From the NCBI GenBank assembly GCA_949825045.1, contig OX463813.1, positions 7,440,001-7,504,000 of the forward strand: a DNA stretch of 64,000 nt, in the 5' to 3' direction. The notes under the pieces were generated by a model. It worked only from the letters and a program-made list of their open reading frames with translations. It was not told the DNA's origin and ran no database searches. The position numbers were made by a program, and so were the translations under genes. Below are positions 54,100 through 64,000 of this stretch, one piece after another. Source of the stretch: Argyresthia goedartella. Taxonomy: Eukaryota > Arthropoda > Insecta > Lepidoptera > Argyresthiidae. The stretch's first letter is position 1, and each line of letters begins with the position of its first letter.

Positions 54100-56460
54100 A
54101 TTCTGATCTCCGAATCATTTCTCAAACCCTCTCTTCCTTCTACCTTGTTTACTCTGCCGGGGTACAGGCTCTATCGTAACGATGGGACGTGTAAGTCTGG
54201 TTCTTGCAAAGTTATTAGTCACTCACCTAGTCTGTACTCTGGATCCGCTGAACACATGTTTTTCGTGCTAGGCCTGCATCACACTAAGGTCCTTTTGGGT
54301 TTCTTCTATAGCCCCTCTCTCCTCAACGACTACTTTGACTCTTTTGAAATCATCCTTAATGATCTATCTCCACTTTACAGTGACACACTTATCCTAGGTG
54401 ATTTCAATACTGCCAAACTCCAGTCTTTCATCAGCTCCCTAAATTTAAATATTCTTCCCCTGAGTGCAACTCACTTCCAGCCACACTGCACCCCCTCTCT
54501 TTTGAATCTTATGATTGTTTCTAACATATTCAAGGTTGCTACGCATGGCCAACTTAACGCCCCCTTCTCCTTTCACGATTTGATTTATCTCTCATGCAAG
54601 TTAAGGCCTCCGAAGAACGCAGCAAAATTCCTGGATGTTCGCAGTTTCATGGGTATGGATCTCAGCTCCCTTTTATAGACTGGTCCCCTGTCATCTGTAA
54701 TGAGTCCGTTGATGACAAAGTCCAGAAATTTTACTCGATTATCCTTAGCTTGTTCGACAAGATTTGGAACAGGTTTGGAAGATCCTGAAGACCCTCGGTG
54801 ATGGTAAGTCCCAGGACGCAGTAGCCGGTAGTATCAATCTCAACGGTCTCAACAAATTCTTTGCTGTCTCCCCTGTCACGATGGACCTCCTGTCAAGGAC
54901 CCGAGCCTTCGTAACTTGCGCACCAGAACGAAATCCAGTAGCTTCGCTTTCAAACTCAGGTCTGTTGGCGCAATAATAATAAGGCTATTCTAGCAATCTC
55001 GTCAAAGGCTGTAGGTGGTGATGACAAGATCTGTTTTCAGATGCTATTCAGTGTACTCGAAAATTTGTTACCACCCATAACGCATGTAATCAACGCGTCG
55101 CTGAGCGAGTACTGCTTCCCGCACTAGTGGAAAAGAGCATTAGTGATACTCCTTCCTAAAACGTCTAACCCGTCCTCCTTCAAAGAGTTCCGTCCCATTT
55201 CCCACTCCCAGCTATCCTCGTACCTTTCCTCCATGAATTTACTGGAGTCTGGTTTTAAGCCGGGGCATGGTAACACCACAGCGCAGCTCAAAGTAACTGA
55301 CAATATCCAACTGGTAATGGATAAGCAGCAGCTCACAGTCCTCGCTCTCCTTGATTTTAGCAGCGCCTTTAACTGCGTCGACATCGATATACTTGTTCTG
55401 TACTATACTTTGTCTCTTCACACTCGGTTCGCTGGTTGACTCTTACTCGAGAGACCGCCAGCCGCGCATCGAGTCTGAAGAGGTCACTACAAAATGGTAC
55501 AAGCTCTCTACAGGTGTTCCGCAGGTTGGCATTCTTTCTCCTCTTCTCTTCTCTGTTTTCATCCATTCCATCTCGGATGTATTGTCTTCCTCGAATCATC
55601 TCCGCCTTCAAATTTATCGGCATTTTTCCCTCTGTGATCTGACTTCGACTGTTAAGGCTTTGAATGCTGACCTCGACAACATCAGGAAATAGGCAGTTTC
55701 GTATGGGCTATTAGTCAACCCAGGCAAGTCTCTGGTGATGATACTGGGTACACGGCACTTACTTAATTTGTTGCAGAATGGGTCCGTTGCCCCCGTGATA
55801 TATAACGCTATCATTGTCAAGTATAACGAGAAAGCCAAACATCTTGCCGTTGTTTTTGACAATCTATTATTCTGTTCGCCCCCTGTTTGTAAGGTCAGCA
55901 GACGAGTCTTTGCATCCTTTCATTATCTTCGGAGTTTGCAGTTCTTCCTGCCTAGACAGACTAAAATCATGCTATTTAATAGAATTGCATTTATTTTATA
56001 TTATGTATTTTATATTATTATTATATTTATGCATTTAATAGAATTCGCCGATGTTTGCTGGGCTAGTACGAATGAAGATTACTGAACAAACTCGAGCGAC
56101 TCCAAAATCCCGGGATTCGGTCTATCTTCGGTGCAAGTACAACCACGTGTCCCAATATCGCAGGGAATTAGGCTGGCTCCCGATCCGACTTTTTCGTGAT
56201 GAGCAAATTCTCTGCATCTTCTTCAAATTTTTTAGAAGTCCTATCACGCATATCTTCGTGAACGTTTTGAGTCTCTTTTCTCTAGGGACAGTCTTCGGAG
56301 ATCTCACATGGTGACACTTTTGTCAATTCCTCAGCACGACACTGTTGCTTACGAGCACTCGTTTAGGTTAAGCACAATACATTTGTGGAATACACTTCTT
56401 TGCGCTATTAGGGATTACACATCCTTGTTCACTTTTAATAAAAAATGAAACAGCATCTCC
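54100..56460 (+). pseudogene. endonuclease + RT of a CR1/Jockey-group element, heavily decayed
   Basis: Collinear with the element at 5661-8598 and clearly the same family: YRLYRND, SAEHMFFVLGLHHTKVLLGF, DTLILGDFNTAKLQSFISSL, HFQPHCTPSLLNLMIVSNIF. The RT has a large internal deletion (no match to the region between VDDK and WKILKTLG), then ILLPKTSNPSSFKEFRPIS, LLDFSSAFNCVD, STGVPQVGILSPLLFSVF. The YADD box is lost (SSSNHLRLQIYRHF). At least six frameshifts or stops; the tail ends around 56460. A T-run and a short hairpin-like 3' UTR follow. Confidence 0.82.
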
Positions 56461-56639
56461 TCCCTTCCGCAAAGTGGGTATCTTATAGTATGTATGTGTA
56501 TCGATGTATTTATTGTATTCCATTAATTTATTTTCTAGTAAGTAAGTAGGATGTATTGTGATTTATCTGATAGTATATTGATTTTATTTAATTCTTTCAA
56601 CTCTTAATGGTACACTAGCACTACTTCTCTCTATTTTTT

Positions 56640-56763
56640 TTTTTTTTTCACAGGTTAGCTGTAAGAAATTTATTTTTAGAAATAAGCTGACCTTTGCTTA
56701 TTGTTCTTGTTATATTTTCCATAGTGTTTTCTGTTCATTCATTTCATTTCATTTCATTTCATT
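56640..56763. repeat. non-LTR 3' UTR hairpin and (ATTTC)n tract
   Basis: GGTTAGCTGTAAGAAATTTA with TTAGAAATAAGCTGACC forms an imperfect stem like those near the 3' ends of insect non-LTR elements. The (ATTTC)n at 56733-56763 is shared with the minus-strand element that begins here, so its owner is ambiguous. Confidence 0.45.
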
Positions 56764-57750
56764 TTATTGCGATAAATTACAGTATTTGTTACAGATCTTA
56801 AGTAATATAATATAATGTGCTAATGTAATTTTACCAATGGCGGCATGGCAATTTAATAATCATAATTATCAATAGAATTAAATTAGATTAAGTAAATTAG
56901 ATTAACATTAGAGAAAATTAGATAATAGTATTTTCCGCTTGGAAAAACAAAAAAATAAATAATCATAAATAATTCTATAAAAACATTATTTTATTGGATT
57001 AGAATTGAATTGAATTGTTATTTTGAGTTAATATTTATGTCGCTAGTCAAAAGTATGAAAAATAATGAAATAAAAAGTCTAATCCGTAAAACAATAAATA
57101 CCTACTTTCTAAGACAATAATTTGCCGTATTCATAAAACTCAGTCAACGTATAAGGACACATAAGCAGTAAGTACTGCTTCAAGGCCTTCAGAAACTGAT
57201 CACCCGAGAGAAGCTTTATATTTGACGGTAGTTTATTATAAACGCAGACTGCCATATTACTAGTACTTCTACTATAGGACGTAGTTCTACAGTACCTAGT
57301 CTTAAGGTCATGCTTGAACCTATCTCTTAGCCTATTACTATTGCGTTCAGAGCTGATGGGAAACTTTTCAGGATAACGCTTTATTAATTTGCAGAGCTCC
57401 ATAATGTAGAGCGCTGTGACAGTGTGTATTTCCAATTTAAAAAATAGGCCGCGACAAGTTACTATATTTGATTCGACACCACTTAAAATACGAACGCATC
57501 TCTTTTGCAAGACAAACAACTTCTCTATATCAACGCTGCCACCCCACAATGCCAAGCCGTACAGAAGCCTAGAGTGGAAAAACGCATAGTAAGCCTGCAG
57601 CATGGCATGTGTTGTAGTAACTGTTGACAAGCATCTCAATGCATAGCAAAAACTACTTAGTTTTGTCTAAAGGGTATCTATGTGCTTTTTCCAATTCATG
57701 TACTCATCTGCGAAAATCCCCAGAAACTTGGCTTGGTATTTCAATAAATG
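56735..57750 (-). mobile_element. 5'-truncated non-LTR element
   Basis: The 3' end on minus is ...CGCAATAAAATGAAATGAAA with pentanucleotide repeats. Coding tail at 57109-57750; the 5' end is at an (ATT)n tract. Confidence 0.65.
57109..57745 (-). pseudogene. C-terminal part of a non-LTR RT protein
   Basis: The minus frame begins KFLGIFADEYMNWKKHIDTL, has a TAG (57667-57669), then LQAYYAFFHSRLLYGLALWG, LFVLQKRCVRILSGVESN, MELCKLIKRYPEKFPI, VYNKLPSNIKLLSGDQFLKA, ending at 57109. Same family as 10377-10700. The catalytic RT part is missing. Confidence 0.75.
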
Positions 57751-57970
57751 ATTATTATTATTATTATGTTTTTGTTTGCGGCAGCTCTGTGTAGAGGGTT
57801 GCTCCCCTCCCTTAAATATGGCGAGGGTGGTGATGGCCAGTACAGAAATCATACTCGCACACGAGTGCTGCTTGGAGGGACTGGTCCAGTCTGGTTTCTC
57901 TTAATATATGTTCATTACAGATTTTTGTTATTTGTTATACAGTTTGTTGTATTATTATTATTATTTTAAG
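57750..57970. repeat. segment bounded by (ATT)n tracts
   Basis: (ATT)n at 57750-57766 and 57950-57966 flank about 185 bp of mixed sequence with TCGCACACGAGTGC. It could be a small retroposed insertion between duplicated ATT repeats; no family recognised. Confidence 0.35.
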
Positions 57971-58027
57971 ACATCTTATTGGCACGATGTTATGATATTG
58001 TCATTAGGTTAGATTTGTTTTATGTTG

Positions 58028-58560
58028 ATAAGAAAAGATAAGATAAGATAAACGTTTATTCCAGCGTCACAATATACAGAATACAACACAGAAAGTACAG
58101 GTATCAAGCATTGAATTTACACACAGACAGCCGTGTGTAAAGATCGAGATAAAATTACTTTACCCCTTTCCTGACATATAATAAATAGCATACAGATTTT
58201 TCATTGGTATTCAACTTAACACAATTGAATCTTTGGTGGGAAAATATTTCACTCTAGCCAGAAGGGTATGTTAAGTATGAGATTGAATAGACAAAACTAT
58301 AGTATAGTGTACTGTATATGGCGACGGTGAAACTATGCTACAGGAAGACCTGTAACGCTGGTATTCTGTCGGAACCAAATGTATATGAATGTGATGTTTG
58401 ATGGTGTTGATCTATAAATGTATAAGATAGGGAGTAAGGCTTATGGAAGGTACATTTAGGTGTGGAATGTCAATTGCGGTAAGATATTAATAGGCAGAAT
58501 TTGATAATGAATACAAATGAGTGGTTCAATAGGTCGAGGGAAACTGCAAGACGGCGTCAG
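58028..58560 (-). mobile_element. 3' UTR of a 5'-truncated non-LTR element
   Basis: The minus terminus reads GGAATAAACGTTTATCTTAT with (TTATC)n (58030-58054 on plus). No coding remains, and the left limit is a guess. Confidence 0.5.
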
Positions 58561-58703
58561 CGTATTATTATTATTATATTAATCCAGCATTTCGTAGCCA
58601 AATATCTGAAGCTGCCACTGATGGTTCCTAAGGCGTGGAATGGAGAAGATGCTTGTTGTGTTGCGATTTGAGTAGTGACGTGAGACCTTTCGTGTAGGTA
58701 TTC

Positions 58704-58846
58704 TGGCCCTCTATGCTACTAAGCACAAGCATCACACAAGCCTATCGCAGGCTCGCGCTATCTCTCTCTCTCCCGACTCGATGAAACGTGACTTCCGAGC
58801 CTGCTATAGGCTTGTGCGAGGCGTGTGGTTAGTAGCATCGGGGCCC
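58704..58846. mobile_element. hAT-type MITE with perfect 8-bp target duplication
   Basis: AGGTATTC occurs at 58696-58703 and 58847-58854. Between them TGGCCCTCTATGCTACTAA is mirrored by the right end (minus: GGGCCCCGATGCTACTAAC), with arms continuing through CACAAGCCTATCGCAGGCTC (about 55 bp, some mismatches). Only 143 bp long, no ORF. 8-bp duplications are diagnostic of hAT elements. Confidence 0.88.
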
Positions 58847-58854
58847 AGGTATTC

Positions 58855-59340
58855 CTCTAGTAATGACACTTAACAGAAGTGCCGCCAACTGCAGCCCTTG
58901 TATTTTACATTGTCACATAGGAAAAAATTACATGCACGTAGAGTGTTTTGGTGCTATCTTCTATGACGGGCATATTTCCGAAGCACTGGTAGAGTTAATG
59001 AAGTTTCCTTTTCATGTATAATTCAGCCATAAATCACCACATGAAAGGGAAATGTCCTTTTTCAAACTCAATCCATAATCAGTTACTCATTAGTTTAGTT
59101 CATCACGTTTGATTTATTTTTGTCTCTATGTCTATACATAGAGAACAAAAACCTATAACTATGTATATGAAACATAAATGCTTGACATAATTGGCAAATC
59201 ATATTTTTTTTCCTGTTTCCATTATTGACCAAATAATTGTAACTTGTAGTTATAATCAGGAACTCGATATTCACTCAACGGATTCATAAATTTTGTCGCG
59301 TTTCTTATTATTCACCATATAATTATAATTTGTAAAGCTT
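58855..59340. other. upstream region of the host gene, non-coding
   Basis: No ORF or TE was recognised; AT-rich sequence preceding the TATA-like box at 59354. Confidence 0.4.
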
Positions 59341-59353
59341 AACAATATCGGCA

Positions 59354-59380
59354 TATAAAATAAGTACCTCTCAGATTAGT
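59354..59380 (+). promoter_or_regulatory. TATA-like box upstream of the signal-peptide exon
   Basis: CATATAAAATAAG with TATAAAA at 59354-59360, 70 bp before the ATG. TCAGATT follows at 59371, closer than usual for an initiator, so the start site is uncertain. Confidence 0.4.
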
Positions 59381-59423
59381 TAGCCATTAATTGGTTAAAT
59401 ATTGAAGAAACACGGTCGTCATC

Positions 59424-59482
59424 ATGAATTTAGTCATGATTTTCTGCGTGATCTCAGCGTTGCTGGCAGTAACAACTGCGCT
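59424..59482 (+). CDS. host gene exon 1: signal peptide of a small secreted protein
   Basis: The ATG at 59424 starts MNLVMIFCVISALLAVTTA, a textbook signal peptide with an Ala-containing cleavage region. It stops at CT, followed by a donor GTAAGT (59483). The intron ends TTGTTTACAG at 59719 and exon 2 completes the Leu codon. Secretion is a strong inference. I do not recognise the mature sequence; a small immune or structural peptide is possible but unsupported. It is the only convincing non-TE gene in the window. Confidence 0.75.
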
Positions 59483-59719
59483 GTAAGTTTCCACGCGTTT
59501 CAATAAAATTATTTCCAAGTTACTAAGTACAGGCTGTAAAAGAGAGGTAAAAAGAGGTAGGCGTTTCTAATTCCGAATGACTAAAGTTGTAATAAATTCC
59601 AATTTATTCTATAATCTTATCGTAAATATTAAGCAGATAGTCACAAAAGTCAATGTTCGTAAAGTCATGCATAAAGAAAGGCACATAAGTTAAATAAATG
59701 CTAATTTAATTGTTTACAG

Positions 59720-59774
59720 GATATCGATAAAAGGCGAAAGTGGCAATTGGTCAGGCCAAACCAAGAAAATAGTG
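59720..59774 (+). CDS. host gene exon 2 (55 nt)
   Basis: Acceptor TTTACAG|GATATCG and donor GTG|GTACGT. With the CT of exon 1 it reads L then ISIKGESGNWSGQTKKIV, leaving phase 0. The preceding 50 bp (CATGCATAAAGAAAGGCACA...) closely resemble those before exon 3, so the two exons probably arose by duplication. Confidence 0.65.
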
Positions 59775-59789
59775 GTACGTATCATACAG

Positions 59790-60005
59790 GACTATTTAAA
59801 AACGTCTCTGGACTGGGACCCCATTTAATTAATAAAATTTCGTGTAGTTCATTATTTGTTGCTGAAGCGGCAATAGAAATACACATTCTACGAAAATGTC
59901 AAATCTCTACCTATGGGTTACATCCCGGTAACGGACAGACAGACGAACGGACAGCGAGCATTTGTAAAGGTTTTAACTATTTTTTCAGCTTAGTTTTCAG
60001 TCAAT
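59790..60005 (+). repeat. dispersed foldback/MITE family, copy 2 (intron)
   Basis: GAAATACACATTCTACGAAA and GACAGACAGACGAACGGACA match the layout of the copy at 2686-3057. It is truncated at the ends and lies in intron 2 of the host gene. Confidence 0.6.
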
Positions 60006-60009
60006 CAGC

Positions 60010-61693
60010 AACATCCTAACCCGATCTTCTATTGGCTCCACCGTTTTGTGACGATAACAACAATATCAGTACCACTCCGTTACATCCTGACTCTATACTT
60101 ATATTATTTAAGTCGCTCGATATCAATGATGCTGCAGGCAGTGACAAGATCCCACAATATTTCATAGTTTAGTACGCGAAATCCTTTTCAACAGATTGCT
60201 AAAAAAGGGCTCCTATCCGACTATTTAGAAGAAAGTACATATCCTCCCGATCCATAAAAAGGGCACTAAAAATAATTTTGAACTTATTAGACCGATATCC
60301 ATCCTCAAAGTATTTGGTAAGGTATTTGAGAAAGCCGTCTATGTATATCTGTATTTACCCAATTGCTTCGCGCGGAATCCCACCATAACAACATAGGTTC
60401 CTTAAGAGTGCTATTAGTAATCTTACTGAATTTTTGAATTTTGTACTCAGCATGATGTACAGACGCAGACAGCATGAAGTAGTCAAAACAGATTTTAAAA
60501 AAGCTTTCGATCGCGTGGACCACGTCACCCTGTTGCGCAAATTGTTCCATTTGGGTATTCAGGGTGACCTCTTCAGGTGGATCACCGCGTATATATCTAA
60601 TAGACAGCAGGCTGTGGCTGTTGGAGGACATAATTCAAACTTCATAAACATACCATCTGGGGTGCCACAGGGTTCTCATTTGGGTCCTTTTTTTCAATAA
60701 TGCCTATCTCTATGACATATACACAGTATTTCGTGAATGTTGGTTTTTGTTATATGCCGATGATAAAAAGATTTTCCTTGAAGTGACCAGTAATATTGAT
60801 TGTGCAAGGCTGCAATCCGACCTCAACCACCTTAGTGAATATTATAAGCAGAACATAATTTCTGTAAACGCTAGCAAATGTGTCCAAATATCCTTCACCA
60901 GACATAAAGAGCCCATTGTATATAAGTACAATATAAATAACCAACCACTCACTCGCGTCGACTCGATCGGAGATTTGGGTGTCATACTCGATAGCAAACT
61001 GACATTTCAAATGCACATTGAGAATAAGGGGGCCACGCGTTTCAAGGTCTCGGTTTTGTCATTCGCATCAGTAAACCCTTCAGCGACCTGGGATGCATAA
61101 AGCAGGTTTATTGTGCGTATGTTAGGAGTACCTTGGAATATGCATCACGTATTTGGTCCCCGGTCGGACAGTATGGGCTGGGTAGTCGAAATCCCCGAGG
61201 GCAAACCCTGGTTAATTTTCTTGAGCACCATCACCTATACGAAATGAACACATTTTTCAAAAAGCGACCCTCAAGAAAATGGTTTTCAACCTCTAAAGCC
61301 AAGTTCCGTCATTAATGTCTTGATAGAAGATGAGGGAAACAAGTGATTTAACACATACACACATACTCACATATACGCCTTCACAACACAGTTTTACTGC
61401 TCACATTGCACTTTATCCTGTATATATTTATATTACATACTTTCATTCATTAATATACTTATTATTCTTATTTTTTACTCACTTCTGCTCACAGAAAAGA
61501 AAAGTGACCCTACTTTTCTTTCTTGGGTTAGTTTCTTTATTCTTATTGCAAAGTTTTTCTTCTACTTTTTCTGTATCTTCTGTGGATATCTGTAACTGGC
61601 TTTATTCTTGTATTATTTAATATTGTAACTTATCTATATTGTTTGCTGTTGATGTCCCAAATATAATAATATCAAATAAAATTAAAATAAAAT
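60010..61693 (+). mobile_element. non-LTR element in the host gene intron
   Basis: Extends from the RT remnant to an A-rich end ATAAAATTAAAATAAAATC near 61690, which could be its 3' tail. Confidence 0.6.
60060..61315 (+). pseudogene. non-LTR RT in the host gene intron, 5'-truncated and decayed
   Basis: The plus strand starts with NDAAGSDKIPQYF near 60128, then RT blocks with frameshifts (near 60240 and 60370): KTDFKKAFDRVDHVTLLRKL, SGVPQGSHLGPFF, catalytic LLYADDKKIFLEV (a frameshift near 60700 separates it), then SIGDLGVILDSKLTFQMHIE and the tail, with TAA at 61313-61315. Same family as the minus-strand fragment at 43724-44237. Confidence 0.8.
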
Positions 61694-62870
61694 CAGCTAA
61701 TCGAGTGACTAAAATAATTTTTCAACTGCGACCAAGTTTCTTGGGGAAAGTTGTACATAATTATGGGTTTTGTTACACCCCAAAATATGGTCAGCTATTT
61801 AAATGTCACCCTGTAAAGGTTATTTTGGAGCCCTAGCCAAGTTTTAAGAAGTCATAGTATTGCAGGAACGCAATTAATTTATAAAATTAAAAACGAATTA
61901 TTTTTTTCGTCAACTTTGTCCAAAGACAAGTTAAAGATATGCTCACTTAAAGTTGTTTTACGCACCGCCCCATTATTATTATTCTCGGGCACTCGCGCCT
62001 TGCGGCTCAATGACCGCAAGTGTGACTAAACACGCCTAGAAATTTAGGAATTACAAAGTGGCGTCAAATGCGAACAAAAAAATATAATACTAAAAGTGTT
62101 TTCTTGAACATTTATATATTTTTTCTTTAAATTATATTTACTTTTGGCAAGGGGCCCCAAAAAAACTCTGTTTATATAAATATCGGACAAGTATGGTTTG
62201 GACTTGCTCGTGAAGTGTTCCGCATGATAATATAAGAAAACTTAAGTTCAATGCCATTCCCATGCTGCAATTCTCTATAGTAAAATTAGCAATTAGCTTA
62301 ACAATTAAAGAATATAATACCTACTCCTGCTCTGAAATTCTGGATATATAAATTACACGTATTTGAACAATCTACTATAGATAATATACAACACTATTAT
62401 TGCAATGTCATATAATGAGTTTGATATAATATAAATATGTACATATACCATTTAATATACTTTATTCTTTTGATAGTTAGGCTAACTTTACTTACTTTTC
62501 ATCGCACTTTGCTACTTTTAATACCTATGTTGTGAAACTAGACAATTCTTCTACTTGTTCGTTCTATGGGAAGAACAATGCTCTGTCGTCATACAGTCTT
62601 GCACTAGTACGGAGAGCACTACACAGCTCAATAACCTACTAATCTTATATATATGCATGCCATTTTTGACGAGTTCTTGTACAAATACAACATTCTGCCT
62701 AGATGAGGTAACACAATAGGTTGTAACATAACATTTATCGGCACTGCACATCTAGCCACGTAGTAACATTTCAAAAATGGCACCCAATCAGTGCAATACA
62801 TTACAAATTCCGTGTAACCACAAAAAAAAAACAGCGTTTACCTCAAAACAAATGTCAAATCATATCACAT
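61694..62870. other. intron sequence; one mariner-MITE-like end at about 61810
   Basis: CATTTAAATAGCTGACCAT precedes (on minus) after TACAGGGTGA, the same kind of end as the MITE at 4704-4954. No partner end was found. Nothing else recognised. Confidence 0.35.
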
Positions 62871-62926
62871 GATATGCATAAAGAAAGACCCATTCATAAA
62901 ATTGATAAAATAATCCCGTATACAGC

Positions 62927-62971
62927 CAAAAGCTTGAGGGCCTTTGGCCAAGCTATGCCAGTAGAATAAGG
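62927..62971 (+). other. possible extra micro-exon (45 nt) of the host gene
   Basis: It is preceded by ATGCATAAAGAAAGACCCAT... and ATACAG, like the intron ends before exons 2 and 3, and followed by GTATCA. It is open only if entered in phase 2 (directly from exon 1); from exon 2 it meets a TGA. It could be an alternative or a dead duplicate exon. Confidence 0.35.
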
Positions 62972-63003
62972 GTATCAGATCATAAACTTTCATGATCTGA
63001 TAC
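62972..63003. repeat. 12-bp perfect hairpin at the putative exon edge
   Basis: GTATCAGATCAT at 62972-62983 and its complement at 62992-63003, with an 8-nt loop. Confidence 0.9.
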
Positions 63004-63304
63004 TAAGCCTCCGCCAGATATCTGCACCCGTGTCTAAATATGGGAACAGAAAAAAAACTCCAAGAAAACTGATCATCGGAAATAATGGGTTATTCGCAGT
63101 CGGGTTTCTTGTTTTTTTTAATACTTCTTTCTACTTGTGGACGAGAATGATGGTTTCATAGAAAAGTCACTTCCGTTCCCGAGACGTCAGAAGTAGACGT
63201 AGACCATAATGTTTTTATTACGCGTTTTAAGTGGGATATCACAACCATGTCCATGCATAAAGAAGACACATTAATAAAATAAATACTAATTTATTTGTTG
63301 ACAG

Positions 63305-63334
63305 GATCCTGGAGACATCCAGAAGCTGGTTAGG
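63305..63334 (+). CDS. host gene exon 3 (30 nt)
   Basis: Acceptor TTGTTGACAG|GATCC, donor AGG|GTACGT. From exon 2 (phase 0) it reads DPGDIQKLVR and stays in phase 0. Donor context GTACGTATC is the same as that of exon 2. The gene must continue beyond the window, as no stop is reached. Confidence 0.6.
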
Positions 63335-63355
63335 GTACGTATCGTATCATAATAA

Positions 63356-63395
63356 CATGGAGCAAGTATTAGATAATTCTAATACTTGCGCCATG
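63356..63395. repeat. 17-bp-arm hairpin in intron 3
   Basis: CATGGAGCAAGTATTAG mirrored after a 6-nt loop with one mismatch, 22 bp after exon 3. Confidence 0.88.
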
Positions 63396-63609
63396 ATAAT
63401 AATATATAAAATTAAAAATTGGACTCACACACGAAGGGTTGCGTATAATCGTACGTAAAAAATCATGAACTTGGTTTCGATACCAGTCCCGACAGATTGC
63501 GGATCCAATGTCAAACGAATTGCGCTGCCGATGTAGTTATTATTTGAATATCGTAAAAACTGCTACGATATTTGGATGATGAAGATTTGGTTTTGCAGAG
63601 GACAGGGAT

Positions 63610-63800
63610 ATCAAAACACCTCTCTTGTATGGTGACCCTCTTTAATTTATAAAATCTATGAAAATTTCAACCCTCTACATAGGTAGCGGGTTGAAATTTT
63701 CATTACGGTTCATGAGATAAAGCTCGCTGACGGACGCACGGACGGACAGACGGACAGCGAAAACTTAGTAATAGGGTTCTGTATGGAACTCTTCATGTAC
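63610..63800. repeat. dispersed foldback/MITE family, copy 3
   Basis: GAAAATTTCAACCC is mirrored by GGGTTGAAATTTTC, then ACGGACGGACAGACGGACAG and AGGGTTCTGTA near the end. Same family as 2686-3057. Confidence 0.65.
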
Positions 63801-63946
63801 GGAAGCCTAAAATAATTATGTTAACATGTTTGGGTTCACAATTTATTCAATAAAAATTTATAATTGAAAGAATAATGTAGTCAGTTGAAGATAAAGGTAA
63901 TGCAAAGGTTGCTGAGACTTGCTGTCATAAAAATGAATAAAAAATA

Positions 63947-63982
63947 TTTGAAACTCCTACTCATAAGAGTAGGAGTTTCAAA
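63947..63982. repeat. 16-bp perfect hairpin
   Basis: TTTGAAACTCCTACTC-ATAA-GAGTAGGAGTTTCAAA near the window end. Confidence 0.9.
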
Positions 63983-64000
63983 TTTTTTTTTTGGGCGCAA

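Noticed and set aside
59048..59060. GGGAAATGTCC as an immune kappa-B site upstream of the secreted-protein gene
   Set aside because: A single imperfect match over 300 bp from the TATA-like box; chance is likely, and no immune function is shown.
61330..61620. 96-codon hydrophobic ORF
   Set aside because: T-rich 3' UTR of the preceding non-LTR element; low-complexity translation.

Overview
The window looks like insect nuclear DNA, most likely from a moth or butterfly. The basis is AT-rich sequence, GT-AG introns in the one recognisable host gene, many insect-type non-LTR retrotransposons ending in short microsatellites, and foldback and MITE families of the kind common in Lepidoptera. The species cannot be named from sequence alone. 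Almost everything is transposable-element (TE) DNA, much of it nested and decayed. I see no rRNA gene, functional tRNA or CRISPR array.

Layout, left: a gag remnant (1-358, minus); a foldback element at 2145-3415 with a second repeat nested in its loop; a mariner-like MITE (4704-4954); a CR1/Jockey-group non-LTR element (5383-8919, plus) with broken endonuclease/RT; two 5'-truncated non-LTR 3' ends (9001-9880 and 10068-10720, minus); and a pogo/Tigger-like DNA transposon (10921-14840) with a degenerate transposase, a C-terminal PHD finger and about a dozen subterminal CTAATATCGGCC-like motifs.

Middle left: a minus-strand gypsy-type element whose integrase (22292-22990 and 16586-17000) is split by a complete DIRS-like tyrosine-recombinase retrotransposon (17001-22291). 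The DIRS internal complementary region at 17265-17370 matches its circle junction base for base. An unrecognised minus-strand ORF chain with a degenerate minisatellite lies at 23782-25511.

Middle: a minus-strand non-LTR RT (26498-28207) is cut by a gypsy-type LTR retrotransposon (28208-43094, plus). Its 5' LTR carries a 1 kb insertion, and its pol is split by a minus-strand non-LTR element (about 33003-38570) whose ORF1 combines PHD fingers, a coiled coil and a baculovirus-FP-like C-terminus.

Right: a recent 4,303-bp tandem duplication (42293-46595 and 46615-50917) contains part of the 3' LTR, an RT remnant, three 210-bp units and the left end of a Tc1 element. Its junction carries a 19-bp hairpin-forming insertion. 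The second copy runs into an apparently intact Tc1 element (50622-52235) with a DD34E transposase. Then come an LTR-like promoter segment with a 57-bp minisatellite leader (about 52880-53840), a second CR1/Jockey-group pseudogene (54100-56460), more non-LTR 3' ends, and a hAT-type MITE with a perfect 8-bp target duplication (58704-58846).

The one good host-gene candidate starts at 59424: a signal-peptide exon followed by very small exons (55 and 30 nt, possibly also 45 nt) whose upstream intron sequences resemble each other, suggesting tandem exon duplication. The gene runs off the right end of the window, and its introns are filled with TEs.
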